A DNA stretch of 64,000 bases. Source: Alphaproteobacteria bacterium. Its GTDB lineage: Bacteria > Pseudomonadota > Alphaproteobacteria > Rhodobacterales > Rhodobacteraceae. The stretch is taken from contig JAAAPD010000067.1 in assembly GCA_009908505.1 (NCBI GenBank), positions 1-64,000 of the forward strand. The letters are read 5' to 3'. Positions within the stretch are counted from its first letter, which is position 1; each line of letters opens with the position of its first letter. Positions 36,971-46,600 of this stretch are shown in pieces. Position numbers and translations under genes: made by a program. The notes beneath the pieces are model-generated. The model was not told the origin of the DNA and made no database searches. It saw only the letters and a program-made list of their open reading frames with translations.

Positions 36971-37869
36971 ACGCTTTGGGGCGGCTGCCAGCCCTTCAGA
37001 ACGTCCGACGCCGGTGCCGGACGCCTGCCGGGGCGTTGCAGCTCCAAGATCCGCACGGCGCCCTGCCCGGCCCCGATCTGCAAACCGTCGTCTATGGCGA
37101 TCTGCCCGGCGGGCAGGTCGCCGTCCGACGCGCGGGCACGCAGAAATTTCACCCGCTCGCCGCCGATCTCCGACCACGCGCCTGGAAAGGGCGATAGCCC
37201 GTTTATCTGCCGCACGATCTCGGCACTGGTCCGGCCCCAGTCCACACGCGCCTCGGCCTTGTCGACCTTTGTGGCATAGCTCACGCCTTGTTCCGGCTGC
37301 GGCTCCGGCTCGAGCTGGTCCAATGCCGCCAGGGCCTCGACGATTGCCCTGGCCCCCAGCGCCGACAAGCGGTCGTGCAGGTCGCCCGTCGTTTCGGTGG
37401 CGCCGATCTCAGCCTCGCGGCGCAGCAGAACCGGCCCGGTATCCAGGCCCGCCTCCATCTGCATGATGCACACACCGGTCCGGCGGTCGCCCGCCATGAT
37501 GGCGCGATGAATGGGCGCGGCCCCCCGCCAACGCGGCAGAAGCGAGGCATGGATATTCAAACAGCCATGTTCAGGGGCGTCCAGGATCGACTGTGGCAGC
37601 AAAAGACCATAGGCCACGACAACCGCAGCATCGGCCTTGAGCGCCGCGAAATCGGCTTGCTCGTCTGCCCCTTTCAAGGACACGGGGTGACGAACAGGCA
37701 GGCCCAGAACCTCGGCCCGGGCTTGCACGGGGGTTGGGCGATCATTTTTGCCGCGCCCGGCCGGGCGGGGCGGTTGGCAATAAACGCAGGCGATCTCGTG
37801 CCCTGCCCGGACCAGCGCATCCAGCACCGGCACGGAAAAGTCGGGCGATCCCATGAAGATGATACGCAT
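36967..37869 (-). CDS. fmt: Methionyl-tRNA formyltransferase
   Basis: Formylates initiator Met-tRNA for translation start. The 300-residue protein begins [20 protein letters not shown] at 37869; the upstream open frame is not family-like. Motifs are [14 protein letters not shown], the folate-site [16 protein letters not shown], and the C-terminal OB-like domain ending [14 protein letters not shown]. It lies directly downstream of two deformylase genes, the standard def-fmt pairing for N-terminal formyl-Met processing. Confidence 0.96.
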   Translation of the reverse strand: MRIIFMGSPDFSVPVLDALVRAGHEIACVYCQPPRPAGRGKNDRPTPVQARAEVLGLPVRHPVSLKGADEQADFAALKADAAVVVAYGLLLPQSILDAPEHGCLNIHASLLPRWRGAAPIHRAIMAGDRRTGVCIMQMEAGLDTGPVLLRREAEIGATETTGDLHDRLSALGARAIVEALAALDQLEPEPQPEQGVSYATKVDKAEARVDWGRTSAEIVRQINGLSPFPGAWSEIGGERVKFLRARASDGDLPAGQIAIDDGLQIGAGQGAVRILELQRPGRRPAPASDVLKGWQPPQSV

Positions 37870-37876
37870 ATGTCCC

Positions 37877-38377
37877 CTACCCGACCCGCAGCTTGCGCGC
37901 CTTCTTGACCAACCGATCACGCTTCAGCCGTGACAGGTGGTCAAAATACATCCGCCCGTTCAGATGGTCGACCTGGTGCTGAACACTGGTTGCCCAGAGG
38001 CCGACGAAATCGCGGCGGTCATAGACCCCGTTTTCGTCCATGAACCGCACCGTCACCGCGCGGGGGCGCGAGATCACCGCCGAGACGCCGGGCAGATTGG
38101 GCGAGGCTTCCTCGTGCTCGCGCAGTTCGACGCTGGCATGCAGGATCTCGGGGTTGACCAATCGCACCGCCTGTCCACGCTTGTCGCTGGCATCCACGAC
38201 GGCCAGCCGCACCGGCACGCCCAATTGCACCGCTGCAAGGCCGACGCCGGGCATGGCGTCCATCGCCTCGATCATCTCGTCCCAAAGCGCGCGAATCTCG
38301 TCCGTTATCGCCTCGACCGGCTGTGCAGGGCTGCGCAGCACCTTGTCGGGCCAGGGAACGAAGGGCCGCGGCGGCAT
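37877..38377 (-). CDS. Peptide deformylase paralogue, catalytic residues lost
   Basis: A 166-residue protein of the peptide deformylase fold. Motif 1 is intact (PGVGLAAVQ), but motif 2, normally EGCLS, reads EEASPNLPG, so the metal-binding Cys is replaced by Ser; and motif 3, normally HExDH, reads HQVDH, so the catalytic Glu is Gln. Both zinc/iron histidines remain. Deformylase activity is therefore improbable; it could bind ribosomes or peptides as a non-catalytic partner. It lies directly between the canonical def (start adjacent to the def stop) and fmt (7 bases). Confidence 0.85.
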   Translation of the reverse strand: MPPRPFVPWPDKVLRSPAQPVEAITDEIRALWDEMIEAMDAMPGVGLAAVQLGVPVRLAVVDASDKRGQAVRLVNPEILHASVELREHEEASPNLPGVSAVISRPRAVTVRFMDENGVYDRRDFVGLWATSVQHQVDHLNGRMYFDHLSRLKRDRLVKKARKLRVG

Positions 38378-38899
38378 TCAGGCCCGCGCCATTTCACGCT
38401 TCAGCTTGACCATCTTGCGGGTGATCATCTGCCGCTTGAGGGGCTTGAGATAGTCGATGAAAAGCTTGCCGTTCAGGTGGTCGATCTCGTGCTGCACGCA
38501 GGTGGCCCAAAGCCCGTCGAAATGCTCACTTTGGGTCTGCCCATCCAGCCCCAGCCACCGCACCGTCACCTCCGCGGGCCGCTCGACCTCGGCATATTGC
38601 TCGGGGATGGACAGGCAGCCTTCCTCGTAGACACTCGACTCCGCCGAGATCTCGACGATCTCGGGATTGATCAAGACCATCGGTTCCGGCGTCGCCTCTG
38701 GGTCCTTGACGCAATCCATGACCAAGACGCGCTCCATGACGCCGACCTGCGGGGCGGCCAGTCCGATCCCCGGCGCGTCATACATGGTTTCCAGCATGTC
38801 ATCGGCCAGCCGCCGGATATCGTCAGTCACCTCGGCAACCGGCGCCGCCACCTTTTTCAGGCGCGGGTCAGGGTGGATCAGGATCGGTCTCAAGCTCAT
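38378..38899 (-). CDS. def: Peptide deformylase (canonical)
   Basis: Removes the formyl group from nascent N-terminal Met. The 173-residue protein has all three motifs: DAPGIGLAAPQVG, EEGCLSIPEQ with the metal Cys, and VQHEIDHLNGKLFIDYL with the two His and catalytic Glu. It is the first gene of the def-def-like-fmt run, with the paralogue starting at the very next base after its stop. Confidence 0.97.
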   Translation of the reverse strand: MSLRPILIHPDPRLKKVAAPVAEVTDDIRRLADDMLETMYDAPGIGLAAPQVGVMERVLVMDCVKDPEATPEPMVLINPEIVEISAESSVYEEGCLSIPEQYAEVERPAEVTVRWLGLDGQTQSEHFDGLWATCVQHEIDHLNGKLFIDYLKPLKRQMITRKMVKLKREMARA

Positions 38900-39000
38900 G
38901 CAGGGGCATCTATGTGATCACGCGTCGCGGCGCAATATGTGGCCCTTGCGCTTGGCGCGCATGCGGTTAGCTTCGGCCCGATCGAACAGACGAGGGAATT

Positions 39001-40173
39001 ATGGATTTCGACACCCCGACCGACCGCATCGGCACCGGTTCCACCAAATGGGACATGATGGAACCCGCCTTCGGCATCCCGGCCGCGGACGGCCTGCCGA
39101 TGTGGGTCGCCGACAAGGATTTCGAGGCCCCGGATTTCCTGCAGGCCGCTGTTCGCGGCTTGGTCGACCGTGCCGATTACGGGTATTTCTGCGATTTCGA
39201 CACGTTTCATGACGCGATCGAGTGGTGGATGGACACGCGCCACGGTTGGCGGATCGACACCGACTGGCTGTTCACCACCCACGGGCTGGGCAACGGTATC
39301 GCGATGGCGATACAGACGTTCAGCGCACCAGGCGACCATGTGGCGATTTTCACGCCCGTCTACCACGAATTCGCGGCCAAGATCGGCCGGACCGGGCGCG
39401 TCGCGACCGAGTTACCCCTTGCCATCAAGGACGGAGTCTACCACCTGGATTTCGACGCCTACGCGGCCCGCATGACCGGCAAGGAGAAGATCCTGTTGAT
39501 CAGTTCGCCCCACAATCCGGCGGGCCGGGTCTGGACGCGCGACGAGTTACGTCAAATGGCCGCGTTCTGTGAACGTCATGACCTTTTGCTGATCTCGGAC
39601 GAGGTGCATGGCGACCTTGTCTATCAAGGCCATGAATTCATTCCGACCCATGCAGCGACCCCCGAAACCGAGCCGCGCCTGGTGGTGATGAGCGCCGCTT
39701 CCAAGACCTTTTCCATCGCCGGTGCGCGCACCGGATACATCATGATCCCCGATCCCGTGCTGCGCGAAAGGTTCGGCGCCTTCTACCGCGCCCTCGACAT
39801 CAGCCCCAACCTTCTGGGCGTGACCCTGACCCGTGCCGCCTACAGCCCCGAAGGCGCGGCCTGGGTGGATCAGTTGATGCCCTACCTGCAAACCAACCGC
39901 GACATCTTCTGCGCCGGTGTCGATGCGCTGCCGGGTCTGAAGGCGATGCCCATGCAAAGCACCTACCTGGCCTGGGTGGATTTCTCGGGCACCGGCATGG
40001 ACCGCGCCGAAATCCACGATCGGCTGAAGACCTCCGCCCGGATCGCCGCCACCCCCGGCCACACGCTGGGCACCGGTGGCGAAACCTTCATGCGGTTCAA
40101 TCTGGGCACCCAGAAGGCGCGCGTGGAAGAGGCGCTAGACCGGCTTTCACAAGCCTTTGCCAACCTACAGTGA
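39001..40173 (+). CDS. MalY/PatB-type PLP-dependent C-S lyase/aminotransferase
   Basis: A 390-residue fold-type I PLP enzyme. The PLP Lys is in SAASKTFSIAGARTGYI, with ISSPHNPAGRVWTRDEL and LISDEVHGDLVYQGHEFIPT as cofactor motifs; the N-terminal PMWVADKDFEAPDF is typical of the MalY/PatB (cystathionine beta-lyase-like) group rather than aspartate aminotransferases. It probably cleaves cystathionine or cysteine-S-conjugates in methionine synthesis. It is convergent with the 115-aa gene, with stop codons back to back (TGATCA). Exact substrate is unknown. Confidence 0.88.
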   Translation: MDFDTPTDRIGTGSTKWDMMEPAFGIPAADGLPMWVADKDFEAPDFLQAAVRGLVDRADYGYFCDFDTFHDAIEWWMDTRHGWRIDTDWLFTTHGLGNGIAMAIQTFSAPGDHVAIFTPVYHEFAAKIGRTGRVATELPLAIKDGVYHLDFDAYAARMTGKEKILLISSPHNPAGRVWTRDELRQMAAFCERHDLLLISDEVHGDLVYQGHEFIPTHAATPETEPRLVVMSAASKTFSIAGARTGYIMIPDPVLRERFGAFYRALDISPNLLGVTLTRAAYSPEGAAWVDQLMPYLQTNRDIFCAGVDALPGLKAMPMQSTYLAWVDFSGTGMDRAEIHDRLKTSARIAATPGHTLGTGGETFMRFNLGTQKARVEEALDRLSQAFANLQ

Positions 40174-40521
40174 TCAGCGCGGCAAAAGCGCGATCGGGGC
40201 CTGCTCGTCCCGTTCGTAGTCCAGGGGCGCCCGGTTACCGGTTGCGGTGTTGCGTTTGAATTCGTAGTGCATCAAGTCGCCATCGGCCTCGGCGGCGACG
40301 ATCAGGCATTGCGACAGGTGTCGTGCGCCGTCGTACAGATCGACCAGCCCGCGCAGGTGCGGCGCGTCTTCGATATCTACCGAGAAGCCTGTCCTTCCAA
40401 GGCGCAACACGCGATAGCTTTGGCCATCCGCTTCGACGCGAAGACGGCTCTTGCGCGCTTCGGCGCGGCGCTGGGCCGCCAGCAATTCCCGGCGCAAATC
40501 TTCCGGCAAGTAGTCCGTCAT
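40174..40521 (-). CDS. Conserved hypothetical protein, possibly PilZ-like
   Basis: A 115-residue soluble protein. The start at 40521 has a GAGGAA ribosome site and is better than an upstream in-frame codon. The arrangement RRAEARKSRLRVEADGQSY, GRTGFSVDIED, LRGLVDLYDG and HYEFKR resembles a degenerate PilZ barrel (basic RxxxR region, small-residue turn, closing FxR), but the diagnostic D/NxSxxG is missing, so cyclic-di-GMP binding is doubtful. It is divergent from a hydroquinone reductase gene; a hairpin repeat lies between them. Confidence 0.55.
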   Translation of the reverse strand: MTDYLPEDLRRELLAAQRRAEARKSRLRVEADGQSYRVLRLGRTGFSVDIEDAPHLRGLVDLYDGARHLSQCLIVAAEADGDLMHYEFKRNTATGNRAPLDYERDEQAPIALLPR

Positions 40522-40598
40522 CGATTCCTCCATCCCTCTGACAGCATGTGTCAAATCCGCGTTGCGTCAAGCTGGCGTTTTGATGGTGTCGGCCGGCC

Positions 40599-40670
40599 GG
40601 GATGGCGGGCGGGGCGATGTTGCCGTCCGGCCACGGGCGGCGGCGAGCGGCGCACGGCATCCGGTCCTGT
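40599..40670. repeat. Dispersed hairpin repeat, copy B
   Basis: Second copy of the element at 5803. It shares GGGATGGCGGGCGGGGCGAT and onwards with only two mismatches over the first 33 bases or so. The central stem is diverged in sequence but pairs over ten positions as RNA (40619-40628 with 40635-40644), three of them G-U wobbles, so structure is better conserved than sequence. It lies between divergent genes. Confidence 0.6.
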
Positions 40671-40761
40671 GCGCTGATGCGTTGACACCTGCGCACTTGT
40701 CGCCCTTTGCGCGGCCACGTCCAAACTCTATCTGAGAAAAGAAATCGGAACGGAGGCGGCT

Positions 40762-41766
40762 ATGGGCCAATTGATCGACGGAAAATGGGACGACAGCTGG
40801 TATGACACCAAGTCCACCGGCGGCAAGTTCAAACGCAGCACCGCGAAATTCCGCAACTGGATCACGCCGGACGGCAGTCCCGGCCCATCAGGTGACGCCG
40901 GATTCCCGGCCGAAACCGGGCGCTACCATCTTTACGTGTCCTATGCCTGCCCCTGGGCGCATCGCGCCCTTGTGTTTCGGCTGCTCAAAGGCCTCAAGTT
41001 CCATATCGACGTGTCGGTCGTACATCCGCACATGCTGTCCGACGGCTGGACCTTCGATGCCGATTTCGATGGCGCGACAGGCGACCGGCTCTATGGCCTG
41101 CCCTTCGCACGCGACATCTATCTGAAGGCCGACCCTCAGATTTCCGGGCGTGTCACCGTTCCGATCCTCTGGGACAAGAGTCGCGAGACCATCGTCTCGA
41201 ACGAAAGTTCCGAGATCATCCGGATGTTCAATTCGGCCTTCGACGGGCTGACAGGCAACAGTGACGACTACTGGCCCGAGGACCTGCGCGCGGCGATCGA
41301 GCCGATCAATGAACGCATTTACGACACGGTCAATAACGGCGTCTACAAGTCGGGCTTCGCCACCACGCAAGAGGCCTATGACACGGCGGTGCATCCGCTG
41401 TTCGAAAGCCTCGACTGGCTGGAGGATCACCTCGCGACACGCCGCTACCTGATGGGCGACCGCATTACCGAGGCCGATTGGCGGCTGTGGACGACACTGA
41501 TCCGCTTCGACCTGGTCTATCACCTGCACTTCAAATGCAACCGCAAGCGGCTTGTGGACTACCCCAACCTCTGGGGCTTCACCCGTGAACTCTACCAATG
41601 GCGGGCCCCTGATGGGTCAATCTCGGAAACCGTTCATATGGGGCATATCGTGGAGCACTACCACTACAGTCACGACACGATTAACCCCAACAGGATTATC
41701 CCGATCAACCCGGTGCTCGATTACGATGCACCGCACGGGCGCGAGACGGTTCAGTCGGCGGCCTGA
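40762..41766 (+). CDS. Glutathionyl-hydroquinone reductase (xi-class GST)
   Basis: A 334-residue enzyme that reductively removes glutathione from glutathionyl-hydroquinones. The catalytic Cys63 is in YVSYACPWAHRALVFRLLKG, the CPWA motif that separates these reductases from ordinary GSTs. The thioredoxin-fold half continues with VPILWDKSRETIVSNESSEII, and the all-helical half contains ITEADWRLWTTLIRFDLVYHLHFKCN. Cytoplasmic; it uses glutathione. The 3' end overlaps the convergent b561 gene by 16 bases. Confidence 0.92.
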   Translation: MGQLIDGKWDDSWYDTKSTGGKFKRSTAKFRNWITPDGSPGPSGDAGFPAETGRYHLYVSYACPWAHRALVFRLLKGLKFHIDVSVVHPHMLSDGWTFDADFDGATGDRLYGLPFARDIYLKADPQISGRVTVPILWDKSRETIVSNESSEIIRMFNSAFDGLTGNSDDYWPEDLRAAIEPINERIYDTVNNGVYKSGFATTQEAYDTAVHPLFESLDWLEDHLATRRYLMGDRITEADWRLWTTLIRFDLVYHLHFKCNRKRLVDYPNLWGFTRELYQWRAPDGSISETVHMGHIVEHYHYSHDTINPNRIIPINPVLDYDAPHGRETVQSAA

Positions 41767-42242
41767 CGCATCCGGTTCATCAGGTCGTTGCGCAATACGA
41801 ACTGGTGATACAGCGCGCCAGCGACATGAAGCCCCACAAGCGCCAGCAGGACGACGCGCATGACCTCATGCGCCTCGGCCGCGGGCTCGACGCCGCCGAA
41901 CCAGGCGATGATTCCGCTCAGGGGCATCAGGATCATGAACAGGTAAAGCCCGCCATGCACCGCCTTGGCCACCAGTTTTAGCGCCGGGCTTTCCTCTTCC
42001 GGCGGCGGCGGTGCGCCACGGCTGGCCCGGATCTGCAATCGCCAGGTGACCAGCGCCAGCACCAATACGCCGCCGATGACATGGCCCGCGACCAGAGGGC
42101 TGAAGCCCAGCGACCCGCCATCCTCCACCACGTCCCAGGCCTCTGACATGCCCTCGTGCAGGACGTATTGCAGCACGATCAAGACGAAAACGATCCAATG
42201 AAGCGCGATCTGGCGCCGCGAATAGCCATTCGGTGTCGTCAT
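41751..42242 (-). CDS. Cytochrome b561 family protein
   Basis: A 163-residue inner-membrane di-haem cytochrome b. Four helices are visible with candidate haem ligands in RRQIALHWIVFVL, PLVAGHVIGGVLV, KAVHGGLYLFMILMPLSG and LALVGLHVAGALYHQFVLRND. The family shuttles electrons with quinol and supports oxygen-stress defence or lactate/superoxide oxidation; the partner here is unknown. The ATG at 42242 was chosen because the upstream frame is not family-like. Its 3' end overlaps the hydroquinone reductase. Confidence 0.9.
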   Translation of the reverse strand: MTTPNGYSRRQIALHWIVFVLIVLQYVLHEGMSEAWDVVEDGGSLGFSPLVAGHVIGGVLVLALVTWRLQIRASRGAPPPPEEESPALKLVAKAVHGGLYLFMILMPLSGIIAWFGGVEPAAEAHEVMRVVLLALVGLHVAGALYHQFVLRNDLMNRMRQAAD

Positions 42243-42371
42243 CCTGTCCACTCCTGCTTGTCTGCGCGGAGCTTTGCCAATCCTCAAAGATCTGTCACGC
42301 GATGAATGCCCGCCCTTGCCCGGCTGCGACAACTTGCTACGCTCCGCCCTGTTCAGGAACAGGATGTCAGA

Positions 42372-43535
42372 ATGCGCGCTCTCGCCCTTGCCCTTTCGTT
42401 TTTTGCGGCCCCCGCCCTGGCCCAGCCTTGCGGCGGCAGCTTTTCGGGTTTCATTGACCAGCTTCGATCAGAGGCCGTGACACGCGGACATGACCCGGCC
42501 ACGGTCGACCGGTTCTTCAGCACGGTCCGCCAAGATCCCGACATGATCGCCGCCGACCGTCGGCAGGGCCACTTCCAGCGCAGTTTCATCGATTTCTCGG
42601 GCCGGTTGATGGCGCAATACCGGGTGGATAACGGCAAGTATTACGCCAACCAGTTCGATACGCTTTTCGACCGGATCGAGGCGGAATACGGCGTCAGCCG
42701 CGGCGTGCTTCTCGCGTTCTGGGCCTTCGAGACCGATTTCGGCCAGGTCCAGGGGGATTACAACACGGTGAATGCGCTGGTGACGCTCGCCCATGATTGC
42801 CGCCGGCCCGACCTCTTCCGGCCCCAGGTCTTCGCCGCTCTGGAGCTTTTCGAACAGGGTGCGATCGACCCGGCCACCACCACCGGCGCCTGGGCGGGTG
42901 AGATCGGCCAGGTCCAGATGCTGCCTGAGGACATCCTGACCAACGGCACCGATGGCGATGGTGACGGTCGGGTGAGCCTCAAGTCCTCCTCGGCCGACGC
43001 CCTGATGTCGGGGGCGGCGATGCTGTCCGATCTGGGCTGGCGGCCCAATGAACCCTGGCTGCAGGAAATTCGGGTCCCGGACGATCTCGATTGGTCGCTG
43101 ACCGGCCTCGACCAGCCGCGCCCGGTCACGGACTGGACTGCTCTGGGCGTGACAGCCCGAACCGGAACGCTGAACAGGCAGCTTGACGGCGCCGTTCTGC
43201 TGCCCATGGGGCGCGACGGGCCGGCCTTCCTTGCCTACCCGAATTTCAATGTCTTCTTCGAATGGAACAAGAGCTTCGTCTACGTCCTGACCGCGGCCTA
43301 TTTCGCCACCGTTCTCGAAGGGGCGCCGCGTTTCGATCCGGGAACCCCCGATCCGGGCCTGTCCGGTGAAGAGATCGTCGCTCTGCAAGAGAAACTGGCA
43401 GCGCGCGGCTACGACGTGGGCGGTATCGACGGCATCCTTGGGGCCATGACCCGCGACGCGGTCCAGAAGGAACAGCTGCGCCTCGGCCTGCCCGCCGATG
43501 CCTGGCCCACGCGCACCCTGCTCGACGCGCTCTAG
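42372..43535 (+). CDS. MltB-type lytic murein transglycosylase
   Basis: A 387-residue exported enzyme that cleaves glycan strands to 1,6-anhydro-muropeptides. Residues 1-18 form a signal peptide (MRALALALSFFAAPALA), the catalytic Glu120 is in LLAFWAFETDFGQVQGDYNT, and GEIGQVQMLPEDILTNG continues the MltB fold. A C-terminal peptidoglycan-binding domain (about 327-385, with LAARGYDVGGIDGILGAMTRDAV) is appended. No lipobox is seen, so it is probably soluble in the periplasm, unlike E. coli MltB. It is followed by a palindromic region and smc. Confidence 0.93.
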   Translation: MRALALALSFFAAPALAQPCGGSFSGFIDQLRSEAVTRGHDPATVDRFFSTVRQDPDMIAADRRQGHFQRSFIDFSGRLMAQYRVDNGKYYANQFDTLFDRIEAEYGVSRGVLLAFWAFETDFGQVQGDYNTVNALVTLAHDCRRPDLFRPQVFAALELFEQGAIDPATTTGAWAGEIGQVQMLPEDILTNGTDGDGDGRVSLKSSSADALMSGAAMLSDLGWRPNEPWLQEIRVPDDLDWSLTGLDQPRPVTDWTALGVTARTGTLNRQLDGAVLLPMGRDGPAFLAYPNFNVFFEWNKSFVYVLTAAYFATVLEGAPRFDPGTPDPGLSGEEIVALQEKLAARGYDVGGIDGILGAMTRDAVQKEQLRLGLPADAWPTRTLLDAL

Positions 43536-43567
43536 CTTCCTTGGGTCGGAAATACCGCGTGGGGAAA

Positions 43568-43632
43568 GGGGGCAGCGCCCCCGCTTCCGGGGCGGCGGGC
43601 GTGGCGCATTTGCCGGGCCATGCCCGGCAAAT
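43568..43632. terminator. Palindrome block between mltB-like gene and smc
   Basis: Two hairpins lie in the 122-base gap between convergent genes: GGGGGC-AGC-GCCCCC at 43568-43582, and a perfect 11-bp stem ATTTGCCGGGC / GCCCGGCAAAT with a CAT loop at 43608-43632. The A/T ends give a T-rich tail on both strands, so a bidirectional terminator is likely. Confidence 0.6.
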
Positions 43633-43657
43633 AGCGGCGTCCCGCCGACCTCGGGTG

Positions 43658-46600
43658 TCAGGCGACCATTTTCTCGGCCGCCTTCAGGTCCACCGAAACC
43701 AGTTGGCTGACCCCCTGCTCCTGCATGGTCACGCCGAACAGGCGGTCCATCCGGCTCATCGTCACCGCGTGGTGCGTGATGATCAGAAACCTGGTGTCCG
43801 TGCGGCGGCACATCTCGTCCAGCAGGTCGCAGAACCGGCCCACATTGGCATCGTCCAGCGGCGCGTCCACCTCGTCGAGCACGCAGATCGGCGCCGGATT
43901 GGCCAAGAAGACGGCAAAGATCAGCGCCAGCGCGGTCAGCGACTGTTCCCCCCCTGACAACAGGCTCAGCGTCGACAATTTCTTGCCCGGCGGCTGGCAC
44001 ATGATTTCCAGCCCTGCATCCAGCGGGTCGTCGCTTTCGACCATGACCAGCTTGGCCTCGCCCCCGCCGAACAGGTGCTTGAACAGCACGCCGAAATTTT
44101 CGTTCACCTGTTCGAAGGCGGTCAGAAGGCGCTCGCGGCCTTCGCGGTTCAGACTGGCGATACCCGAACGCAGCGCGCGAATGGCCTCTTCCAGGTCGGT
44201 CTTCTCCTTGACCAGCGAGTCATGCTCTTCCTGCACCTCGCGGGCGTCTTCCTCGGCCCGCAGGTTCACCGCGCCCAGCGCGTCGCGCTGCCGGCGCAGC
44301 CGGTTCACATCGTTCTCGATCGTCTCGGAATCCGGCATCTCGTTTGGGTCGGTCTCCAGCCGTTCCAGCAGCTTGTCCGGCGTGACCTCCTGTGCTTCCA
44401 TAATGCGTTCCGCCGCATAATCCACGGTTTCCCGGGCCGCCTCGGCCCGCGCCTCGGCCCGGGCGCGCGCCTCGCGGGCTTCGCCGGCGGCGCGTTCGGC
44501 CTCGCGTTCGGCCAGGCTGGCCTCGCGCAGGGCGGTTTCGGCCTCGGCCAGCGCATCGGCAGCCTGCTTGCGCCGGTCCTCGGCCTCGCCTATCGCGTCG
44601 GCCAGTTCGTCGCGTTTGGCGGCGATCTCGGACGGGGCCGATCGCGCCTCTTGCAACTCGGCCTCGCTGGCATCACGCCGCTCCTGCAATTCTGCCGATC
44701 GCTTCGACGCGGTCTCCAGCCGGTGTTTCCAGCCCGAGACTTCCTTGGTCACTTCCTGGCTGCGCTTGAGCCGCGCTTCGCCCTCGCGGCGCAATTCGTC
44801 ATGGGCCGAGCGCTTGGCCATCATGGTCATGCGCGCCGCTTCCACCGTCACTTTCACATCCTCGACCGAGGCGCGCGCCGCCTCCAGGTCACCCAGATCC
44901 TTCAGGCCCGCTTCGGCCTCGACCAGTGCCTTGCGCGCGGCCAGCGCCTCTTCCTCGTTGCGCGTCACCGCCAGACCAGAGCTTTCCAGCTTTCCCTCGG
45001 CCAGGTTGCGGTCCGCCTCGGCACGGCTGAGCGCTCGGGCGGCCTCGGCAACACGGGCATCGGCGGCGCGACGGGCTTCGCGGGCACTGCGCTCGGCCTC
45101 GGTCAATTCGGCCATGCGCCCGGTCAGGCTGTCATGGGCCATGCGCGCGCCCTGCGCTTTGGCGTTGGCCTCTTCGAGATCACGCTTGAGTTCGACAAGA
45201 CGGTTGAGCTGTTGCAATCGAAGCGCCGCGGCCGACGGCGCATCTTCGGCCGCCGAACGGAACCCGTCCCAGCGCCAGAGATCGCCTTCGATGCTGACCA
45301 GTCGCTGGCCCGGCAAAAGGTCCTTTTGCTGGCGCGGACCGTCGGCGGCCTCGACCAGTCCCACCTGCCCCATCCGGCGCACCAGGACCGGGGGCACCGA
45401 CACATAATTGGTCAGTGCCATGACCCCGTCGGGCAAGGATTGCGGCTGGGCATAGCCAGGAAGCGCGACCCAGCCCGATGTGTCTTCGTCCTCGACCGCC
45501 GGGGCACGCAGGTCGTCGGCCAATGCCGCGCCGAGCGCCTTTTCGTAGCCACCCTCGACACGCAGTTGATCGAGGATCTGCGCGCCTTCCTCGGCATCGC
45601 GATCCACCATCTTGGCCAATGCGCCGACCTCGGCGCGCAGCGCGTTGGCCTCGCCCTCGGCCTCGGACCGCTGGGCGCGGGCATCGGCCTCGCGGTTCTG
45701 GGTTTCGCTGCGGGCTGTCTCGGCCTCGGACAGGACCTGCTCGGCCTTCTCGGCGGTAGCGCGGGCGGTGGTCGCGGCCTCTTGCGCGGCGGCATAGTCC
45801 GTTGCGGCCTTTTCAAGGGCCGCTTGCGCCTCGCCCTGCGTCGCCTTGGCCCGGGCCGCCTCTGACTCCGCCTTTTCGAGGGTTTTGCGATTGTCCTCGA
45901 TCAGGCGTTGCGCCGATTGGTGGCGCGCGGCCAGGCGGGCCACGTCCTCGGTCAACTGGCTCAGGTCGGTTTCTCGGTCCTGCAGGACTTGCGCGGCATC
46001 ATGCGCCTCGGCCTGAGCGGCTTCCAGCTTCGCGGCATGGCCCTCGCCCGCCTTGGCCAGCTCGCGCGCTTCCCATTCCAGCCGTTCGATCGTCTCGCCC
46101 GCATCCTTGTTCAGCCCCGCCTCACGATCCATGTCGCGGGTCAGCTGTTCGATCCGCGCGGTCAGCGTTTCGATGGTTTGCCGGGCGCGCGCTTCCTGGT
46201 CATTGAGCGTGTCGCTTTGCACTTGAAGGCGCTGCAGCACGGCAGCGGCGATGGCCTCTTCCTCGCGCAGTGGAGGAAGTCCTTCCTCGACTCCGGCTCG
46301 CTGCTTCGCCGCTTCGCGGGCGGCAGTCTCGGCGCGGCCGGCCTCGGTGGTCCGTTCGGTCAGCGCAGCGGCCGCCGCGGCGCGCGCCTCGTCCGCCTCT
46401 CTCCAGCGACGGTAGAGCAACAGCCCCTCGGCCTGGCGCAGTTCTTCGCCGATCGCGCGGTAGCGGGCGGCCTGCCGCGCCTGCCGCGCCAGTTGCTGCA
46501 GCTGGCCCGCCAGCTGCTCGATCACGTCATCGACGCGGGCCAGGTTGGTTTCCGAGCCCTTGAGCTTCAACTCGGCCTCGTGCCGGCGCTGGTAGAGGCC

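Noticed and set aside
44075-45865. A 596-codon open frame opposite smc
   Set aside because: Antisense to the coiled-coil region of SMC; its Leu/Gly/Arg-rich sequence reflects the complementary Ala/Glu/Arg codons.
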